DNA from: Planococcus citri
Lineage: Eukaryota; Arthropoda; Insecta; Hemiptera; Pseudococcidae
Length of the DNA stretch: 64,000 bases
Assembly: GCF_950023065.1 (NCBI RefSeq)
Contig: NC_088678.1
Coordinates: 13,692,580-13,756,579, forward strand
Direction: 5' to 3'
Part shown: positions 56,100 to 64,000 of the stretch, piece by piece
How the letters are laid out: the number at the start of each line of letters is the position of its first letter
Position numbering within the stretch: the stretch's first letter is position 1
Made by a program: the position numbers and the translations under genes
The notes under the pieces: generated by a model
Seen by the model: only the letters and a program-made list of their open reading frames with translations
What the model was told of the DNA's origin: nothing
The model's database searches: none

Positions 56100-59000
56100 G
56101 GTTTTTTTTTGAGAGAGATGTTGGTTTTTTATTTTTGAATAAATTTTCTGATCCAATCTCTGCTCTTCTCAACACTTGCCTCGAACAGATTTTAAATAAA
56201 ATCACATTCAGAACTTTCTATTTAAGAGTAAACAAGAATGCATTTTTCGATGAAAATTCGTGAAAGTAAATCAAACCATCACTATAGCACGATCCTCTTT
56301 CCCTTTTATGAATTCTGTTTCAAAACATTCTACAAAAAAGAAGTGGAGATAATCATATCATTCATCTCAGCTTAATATTTCCCACAAGTAAGTAGATTCA
56401 CTTTTAAAACTCAATTCACCGGCAAAGGTGTCAGAAACGAGATAAAAATAGAAACAGAAATCGATTCATTTTCATCCAATAAAGCAGACTATTTACCCCT
56501 TCGAACCATATATTATAACGTATCGTATCGGTCATTTCGAATACACAATTAACCAAACCGTATGTGGCAAATTTTGCCTAATCAAACACCGCAAATATTC
56601 AATTTAACGGCACCGTTAATAATACAATTTAATCAACACCATCGTCGTCGGTCGGGTCGTTTATCTCGAATGAAATTCGCTTTACGTAAACGGTCATTAA
56701 AATCGAAACTTCGACAGCGCATTTAAAATACGATGTACTCGTCCATATTTCTCATAGCAACAAAAAAAACAAAACGTTGAAAATCTGGTTGCAAAACTTC
56801 CGCATCTACATATATAGATCGTATTATTGTATGACAATTGACATGATTGAGTACATGGGTAAGAAATTCTGTCGAAGAAGCAGTCTTCTTTATACCTCTT
56901 TTATTTATTCATTTTTTTTTATTATGAAAATCTCGAGTAAAAAAATATTACAAGGTTTAAGAAAAGGAAAAATGACATGGTTCGTTATCATCGATGAAAC
57001 GATTCGTTTGAAATTATACTTCTTATAAATCGAAAGATTCGTTTGCCTGTTTTAGCAAAAAGGTTCGATTGAATTACGAAGAATAAGATACATCAGACTA
57101 TTTGATTTTTTTCGAAAAAAGAATTCGAGTTTATATTATTTTGTTACAACTTGCGATGGATTTGTGTAGGTAGGTACGTAGGTAGGTAGGTAGGTAGGTA
57201 GGTAGGTATGACGAGAAAAACATATTTTTTTAAAACTCGCTGATTCAACAAATTCATTGGTAATTGAGCGTATTGAGTAGAATATCGAGAATAAATAAAG
57301 GCATATTCGATGGAAAAATCAAATTTCATATCAAAAATCGATGTTTTCAGAATTAACTCGGTTAATTTAACCATATTATACGAGTACCTTTTACATTTGA
57401 AAAATAGCCATAAATTGGTGCCTAATATTGTCCGTACAGTTGTATAAACTTGAAATACACGCGATCTAAATATTATTCCATATACAATTTGTTCCCGTCA
57501 AATAGTCGAAAATCACGTAAATGTAGTATTGCCCGAATAATTAAAAAAATCTTTACTTTTTTTTTCGCTGATCGGTATCACTTTCATGGGTTTAAATTTC
57601 ATCATGAGTCATCTTTCATTAAAACGAATACGGTTTCCCAACGTTGACTAATATGTCACATAATCATGGTATCCTTTTAACACAACATTAACTAATCTAA
57701 TACCAAAGATCAGAGCAAAGCTGGGCTAAAACACGCGAATTTTAGGAGCGTTAAAGCGCACGCAGAATACGAGTGAAAGAAATCCGACGAGTGGGCGACC
57801 CCTTTGTTAATTATACCGTTCCAGGTTAACCTCAAATGTTTTGTACGACCATATTTTTTTACGCTGAGAATATCATTTTTAAATCTAAATTAAATTAAAA
57901 AAGTAAAATTCGAGCGTAAATTTGAACCCAGAGCGAGGGAATTTCAGTTAACTGCTGATTAAGGAAGAACAGAGTGAAAGTGTTGGTTTCGATAACATAA
58001 AGAGGGAAAACTTGAAAATATTCATTCGAAGTGGGGATAGACAAAGGATGAGAAGGGGAAGTGTTGAAGACCACAATATATTGAGTCAGGTAGCTATAAA
58101 ATGATTAAAAAATATACCTACAATTTAAAAAAAAAATGAAAACAAAGGTACCTAAATACCTAAATACCTGTGCAACTTTCAAACTTCAAACCTACCTACC
58201 TAAATCATCCCTCTCATCAAACCATTTCGTGAAAACCACAACAACACATCTCATCTGACCTCGAATCTCGAGAATCCTTACCTACCTACTTGGTAAAACT
58301 TATACAGTAATCTTGGTAAATATCTCCATAATATAAATACCTATTCGGCAACTCGGGCACGAAGAATATTATCAAGTCACATCCGCGCGCACCAGGCACA
58401 ACAAAATCTCCATAAAAAACATCCATCTCATCGGTAGTAAATATTCGAAAAAATAAATATGTTGATTTTTTTGCAACATTTTGCCGCGAAGCGAAAAAAT
58501 ATTCTCCTCGCTTATATATCGGTTCCATGTAAATTTCCTATTATATGTATTGATATTCTCGTATATTCCGCAATAACAACTTATATAGTTTCTAATCCTA
58601 TTTCGATGCATTTCAATGAAATATAAGCCCGTCTTGATGTACTCGTATGTAGTACCTACATTGCATGTATGTATTTTCCCATGACCGGATACCCCATTTT
58701 GTACATCGATATTTGTATAGTAGAGCGTAGTTTATTTATGTTTTTTTTTTTTTTTTTGCATACGTGACTACTGACTTCGGTATGAAAGGAAGTACATTTA
58801 AAACGTATTAAAAGCTAAGATGGATCGGGAAAGAGGGTTGTTTGAAATATTTGTTCGCTTAAATTTGCTGGATATGTTGAATTTTTATTCGATTTGATGA
58901 CGCAACCATGGGTTAAATAAATAAATAAATAAATAAATAAAGGAATTGAAAAAGAAAATACAAATTCGTGGTTTTCCTGCGCTATTAAAAAATGCTGTAA

Positions 59001-59146
59001 TGTTTTCCAAAATACATAAAATAAGTAGTTGTATGTACCAGAAATAATAAATTCCCACTTTTTAAAATTAGAATTAAATTTTTAGAGTTTTTGAAACCTG
59101 TTTGACCCTCTTATAAAAATATAAAATGCCAATTTGAAAAAATGAC
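56100..59146. other. No gene seen
   Basis: Host-like DNA with CpG-containing parts (56400-57000). Simple repeats: (TAGG)n 57167-57208 and (AAAT)n 58914-58941. Short frames lack support. Confidence 0.5.
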
Positions 59147-59947
59147 TGTGAGGGGACATATGCCTTGCAACTCTTAGGTGTTGCCACATATCATATATCT
59201 GTCCACGTCTATGTGTAAGATTACTCCTAAAGGAGACGTCCCTACTAATATCAGTGGGAGAGACTCCACCTCCGACCTAGCAAGATGACAGCATCGAGCC
59301 TCGGAGAAACGGTAGCTCTCGCCACTTATATTGGAACCAAGGAAGCCGAAACTCCTCTCTAATATCAGTCCAATCGTGTGGGTCTTGTGCGCGCAAAGCC
59401 CACCTCGATATAATTTGTCAAAGTGTACTTTTGTTGTCAATTAGAACTTTAACCGATTTAATTGCTAATACTACCTTCAGGCTATAAAACAATCGTCATA
59501 TTCGTCGCGTTTTGTATGTACTTTATCTACTCTTGCTAAGGTAAAGATCTTGCCGCGTCTACTATAACATCAATGGTCCTAAGTAAATATCTTCTTACAT
59601 TATAATATATCAATATGAACTTATTTACCTGTTATTATTAAGATACAAATAATTAGCTTTACCTATTATTTGTGGTGTAATATTAAGGTGTGTATTACAA
59701 TTACATCGAATACACGGAGTCTAGTCATAGGTGTTGTTGTTCTTATTATCGTGTTTATCTAGGCGCTTCATAAATGTAGATAGGCAAAATAGTAGGTACT
59801 ACTACCCCTTAGAGTAGGCTAATTTACCCCAATGATAGTTCCTTGGAGCGATCATAGACGGTTATTGTGTAAGGATAAGTCAGTTTAATGGTATCCGGCT
59901 AAAGCTATCCAGGCATATATTCTCCATCAGGTTTTAAGGTCTTTACA
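59147..59947 (+). repeat. Possible LTR of a degraded retroelement
   Basis: Begins TGTGAGGGGACATATG and ends GGTCTTTACA, followed by TTGGCACCC, which resembles a primer-binding site. TATAAAA at 59483-59489. The first 300 bp are GC-richer than both flanks. No second LTR, internal coding region or target duplication is in view, so this is tentative. Confidence 0.35.
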
Positions 59948-60129
59948 TTGGCACCCTAAGTTTAATTTATTTCTCTAGGTGTTTATTATTGACCATGTCC
60001 CCCTTAGCCATTATTCTTATTTATCTCTTTACATGATGAAAATTAAAATTTGCTTTTTGACTAGTGCCTTAACAATTGCTCAAAATTTTTTAAAAATAGC
60101 AAAATATGAGTAGAAGATTTACTCACAAC

Positions 60130-61214
60130 CAGGGCTGTTGAATTATTGTAATTTATTCGCTGGTAAAATACAGCGATAAAATATGGTAAAATATGGTATT
60201 TTTACGGTATTTATGGTATTTTACCATTTGAATCAGTCATTTCGAAAACCCTATAAATCACCATTTTAGGGGTTTTTATGTTTTTCACTGATTCTGATGG
60301 TGCTTTGCGAGCTCTATCGGATAAAGTTGGAAGGTAGCTCAAAAGTGCATATTTCAGCGTTTGTCATTTTGAAAACCCCATAACTCCTGCATTTACAGGG
60401 TTTTTGAAATTATTTTTTATAAGACAAATGAAGAACATTAATTTCATGAACATCAACGTAATTCAATTTTTTAATTTATGCCGTGAAATGGATAACATTT
60501 TTGTTGCTTCTTTATTACATTAAATTAATTGAATCGTAGATTGCAGGTATAACTTCAATAAATGAATGAAAATCCATACTCAAATCATTTTGGGTATTGT
60601 AGTTACTGGATTTTCTAGGATTACGTGTCATTTTTCAAGTTTTAAAAACAAGTCATTTCGAAAACCCCATAACTCCACATATTTCACAATGGAATTGCTC
60701 GCAGCCTACAAAACTTCAAGTTCTGGTAAAGGTACAGAAATATTAGTAATCATAAGACCTATCGATTACTGCATAAGTTTGCTGTTATACCATGAAAATA
60801 AAGCGCACAAACAGTTTTTTTCATTTCCTGAAAAATTTTAAAAAGGGTCAGAATGGGGTTTTCGAAATGACTGATTCATTTTGGATATGAAGAGTTATTT
60901 GTAGTTTGATTTTGAAGTTCTGAACTTCTGACCTGCCTCTGAAGTAAATTTTCATCTGTTTTAGGTGTTATTAGAGATTATAGGAAAATTTCCATGGACA
61001 TTTTTTGGAAATTTATGGGGAAAATTTTTGGTAACTTTCAAATCATAAATTTCCATGGAAATTTGGAAATTTACGAAGGAAAGATGGAAAAAAGTGTTCA
61101 ATTTGGCTTTTTGGTAAATTATGGTAAAATACAGTAATAAACTTTTGGTAAAATACTGTAAAATACGGTAAAATACCGCCGTAATTTACCAACATAAATT
61201 ACCTTACAGCCTTG
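60130..61214. mobile_element. hAT-like MITE with GGTAAAATA array
   Basis: Ends CAGGGCTGTTGAATTA and TTACAGCCTTG are imperfect inverted repeats. Both subterminal regions are ATGGTAAAATACAG arrays. No matching 8-bp duplication, so the ends may be decayed. Contains the insertion 60230-60877. Confidence 0.6.
60230..60877. mobile_element. MITE with ATTT target duplication
   Basis: TIRs GAATCAGTCATTTCGAAAAC and GTTTTCGAAATGACTGATTC, flanked by ATTT (60226-60229, 60878-60881). Internal copies of ATTTCGAAAACCCCATAACT. Noncoding. Confidence 0.75.
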
Positions 61215-61229
61215 GGTCTGCACGATTCC

Positions 61230-62935
61230 CAATTTTTGATGAATCATTCATGAACGAATTGATCAATTTTTTGAAATAACCATTCGCCAAACGCCAACGA
61301 ATTGATCAATTCTTTAATTTATGAATCGATTCGTTCGCGAACGAGTCACTTATACGAATCGATTCGTTCGCGAAAGATTCACTTATACGAATCGATTCGT
61401 TCGTGAATGATTCACCAAAAATTGAGCAAATGGATCGACTCCTTTGCGAATGATTCATCAAAAATTGAATAAATAAATCGATTCGTTCGCGAATGATTCA
61501 CTTATACGAATTGATTCGTTCGCGAATGATTCACTTATACAAATCAATTCGTTCGCGAATGATTCACAAAAAATGATTCGATCCGTTCGTGAATGATTCA
61601 CCAGAAATTGAGCAAATGAATCGATTCGTTCGCGAATGAATCACTAATACTAATCAATTCATTCGCGAATGATTCATCAAAAATTAACTAGATAAATCGA
61701 TTCGTTCGCGAACGAGTCACTTATACGAATCGATTTGTTCGCGAACGAGTCACTTATACGAATCGATTTGTTCGCGAACGAGTCACTTATACGAATCGAT
61801 TTGTTTGCGAACGAGTCACTTATACGAATCAATTCGTTCGCGAATGTTTCACAAAAAATTATCCAATCCGTTCGTGAATGATTCACCAAAAATTGAGCAA
61901 ATGGATCGACTCGTTCGCGAATGATTCATCAAAAATCGAGTAAATAGATCGATTCGTTCGCGAACGAGTCACTTATACGAATAAATTAGTTCGCGAACGC
62001 ATCACTTATACGAATGGATTCGTTTGCGAACGAGTCACTTATACAAATCGATTCGTTCGCGAATGTTTCACAAAAAATGATCCAATCCGTTCGTGAATGA
62101 TTCACTAAAAATTGAGCAAATGGATCGACTCGTTCGCGAATGATTCACCAAAAATTGAATAAATAAATCGATTCGTTCGCGAATGATTCACTTATACGAA
62201 TTGATTCGTTCGCGAATGATTCACTTATACAAATCAATTCGTTCGCGAATGATTCACAAAAAATGATTCGATCCGTTCGTGAATGATTCACCAGAAATTG
62301 AGCAAATGAATCGATTCGTTCGCGAATGAATCACTAATACTAATCAATTCATTCGCGAATGATTCATCAAAAATTAACTAGATAAATCGATTCGTTCGCG
62401 AACGAGTCACTTATACGAATCGATTTGTTCGCGAACGAGTCACTTATACGAATCGATTTGTTCGCGAACGAGTCACTTATACGAATCGATTTGTTTGCGA
62501 ACGAGTCACTTATACGAATCAATTCGTTCGCGAATGTTTCACAAAAAATTATCCAATCCGTTCGTGAATGATTCACCAAAAATTGAGCAAATGGATCGAC
62601 TCGTTCGCGAATGATTCATCAAAAATCGAGTAAATAGATCGATTCGTTCGCGAACGAGTCACTTATACGAATAAATTAGTTCGCGAACGCATCACTTATA
62701 CGAATGGATTCGTTTGCGAACGAGTCACTTATACAAATCGATTCGTTCGCGAATGTTTCACAAAAAATGATCCAATCCGTTCGTGAATGATTCACTAAAA
62801 ATTGAGCAAATGGATCGACTCGTTCGCGAATGATTCACCAAAAATTGAGTAAATAAATCGATTCGTTCGCGAACGAGTCACATATATGAATCAATTCGTT
62901 CGCGAATGATTCACCACGAAATCAATCAATTTATA
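61230..62935. repeat. Satellite array with 690-bp higher-order unit
   Basis: About 1.7 kb of 30-40 bp monomers built on the palindromic words GAATCGATTC and TTCGCGAA (…GATTCGTTCGCGAATGATTCAC…). Bases 61461-62150 and 62151-62840 are the same 690-bp block in tandem, identical as far as I can read, and a third begins at 62841. Any frames with SFANKSIRISD repeats are array artefacts. Confidence 0.88.
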
Positions 62936-62949
62936 TGCTTAATCACCAC

Positions 62950-63190
62950 CCTGTGGGCACGTTTGGCACTCAGGACGCAATGCCAGCGTAAAAGTGCCAA
63001 AATGTGACACTAAAGTGTCAGATTTTGGCACTGAGTGTCAGATTTTGACACTGGCACTGGCACTTAGTGTCATATCATGACACTAGAGTGTCATATTGTG
63101 ACACAGGAGTGTCAGGCACGGGCACTCAGTGTCATATCGTGACACTGGAGTGTCAGGCGACGGCACTCGAGTGTAAAATGTTGGCACTGG
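62950..63190. repeat. GTGTCA/TGACAC palindromic array
   Basis: Repeated TGACACT, AGTGTCA and TGGCACT words in alternating orientation, about 20-40 bp apart. No target duplication found; it could be a MITE of the same short-motif type. Confidence 0.75.
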
Positions 63191-64000
63191 AATTTACCTT
63201 TCAAGTTCTTACACTCGTAAATCGGTACCATTGTTATTATTGTAGTACCTAAAATTTTTACTAAGTTTCTAATTAAAAAAACAAAACAGAGAACAATTTT
63301 TTTTTTGGTTTTATAAAACTCTGCTTAAACACCAAAAATTAAAAAAATCGCAAAATTTTCAATTTTTTTAAATTGAATTTTGATTTAAAATTAAGTTTAA
63401 AAAATTTATGCATGAAAAGTTTGAAATTGAGTTGTTGATAGGTACATTTTTTTTTGGTCTGCGTTTGAGTGGTTTAATTATTACCTTACAATGAGTGAGA
63501 CTGGTGAGTGGTTTTGGAGAAAATGACCCAGTTCTAAAAGATAAGTATTCAAGATTTTGCGTCGATCTAGGCCATATAGCCTTCAAAATCCATTAGCACT
63601 TTTAGTGTTCCATAGGGCGATTGGAAATTTTCAAATATATTTTTGGGTATTGGAAATTTTCAAATATATTTTTGGGTAAATTCGTATTTTGAAAATTTTT
63701 TCTTCACCAATATTTCGCATTAATTAAGGTAGGTATGTCAATACAACATTGAAGGCTTTATTCCTGAAACTGGGGAAATATTTCGAAATGCATAGTGACG
63801 CCAATTTTTTAGCCATACTTAGCTATTGCCAATTTCAAAAAATATAAAAAAATTGATAGGAAATCAGCTGTTTTTTTCGAAATGTTTTTCGAAGTTGGCG
63901 ATATTAAGTATACTCGTAAGTACCTAGCGATATTTCTTTGCAAATTTTTTAATCGCTCAGAAGAAATAAATGGCCTAGATCAACTTCAGAATCTCAAATA
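63191..64000. other. No gene seen
   Basis: AT-rich. A 29-bp direct duplication of TTGGAAATTTTCAAATATAT... lies at 63621-63649 and 63650-63678. Confidence 0.5.

Noticed and set aside
61677..62579. Two identical 70-codon frames with SFANKSIRISD repeats
   Set aside because: Translations of the 690-bp satellite unit; no gene context.
61230..62935. CRISPR-like repeat array
   Set aside because: Monomers directly abut without unique spacers and the genome is eukaryotic.

Overview
This is AT-rich eukaryotic DNA, most likely from an insect. The pointers are an env-bearing gypsy-type element, Penelope, jockey, hAT and Tigger-type repeats, GGTA-type simple repeats, and a spliced secreted-protein gene. 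A sternorrhynchan such as a mealybug or scale is a guess from texture only. Host coding content is small: one first coding exon (4416-4922, +), one complete three-exon secreted-protein gene (27629-28957, -) and a broken OARD1/TARG1-like macro-domain gene (1586-2569, -). Nearly everything else is transposons inserted into each other, many with readable target duplications.

Left part (1-7007): the macro-domain remnant, split by a hAT MITE, sits beside a 290-bp palindrome. It is followed by the host first exon and intron-like DNA.

Central nest (7008-27612): a minus-strand non-LTR retrotransposon is split by a Penelope-like element (11-bp target duplication at 7533-7543 and 27088-27098). The Penelope copy has inverted terminal repeats carrying a hammerhead-ribozyme core, and a 1.5-kb MITE-like insert. 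A 16.8-kb gypsy/errantivirus-type element (10226-27000, LTRs identical by eye, CTAC duplication) sits inside the Penelope right repeat. Its gag is interrupted by a 3.2-kb non-autonomous LTR element in reverse orientation (11686-14896, identical LTRs, CCCT duplication) that carries one unknown 478-aa ORF.

The errantivirus-type element is the most unusual object here. Besides gag, pol and env it has a small ORF overlapping the gag start and two paralogous accessory ORFs between pol and env. Between those two, on the opposite strand, lies a four-exon gene of about 250 codons whose splice sites keep the frame at every junction. The accessory and env ORFs each begin at or just after a 3' splice-site consensus, and a donor lies in the leader, so a complex-retrovirus-like splicing programme is inferred.

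Right part (33070-64000): jockey-type remnants, hAT MITEs nested up to four deep (41807-48519), Tigger-like MITEs, large foldbacks, a copia remnant, a possible LTR, and two short-motif satellite arrays. One array has a 690-bp higher-order unit repeated twice. The hAT-like MITEs share a pattern: inside each TIR, the element is filled with arrays of a short motif different in each element. The remaining sequence looks like host intron or intergenic DNA with no gene I can support.
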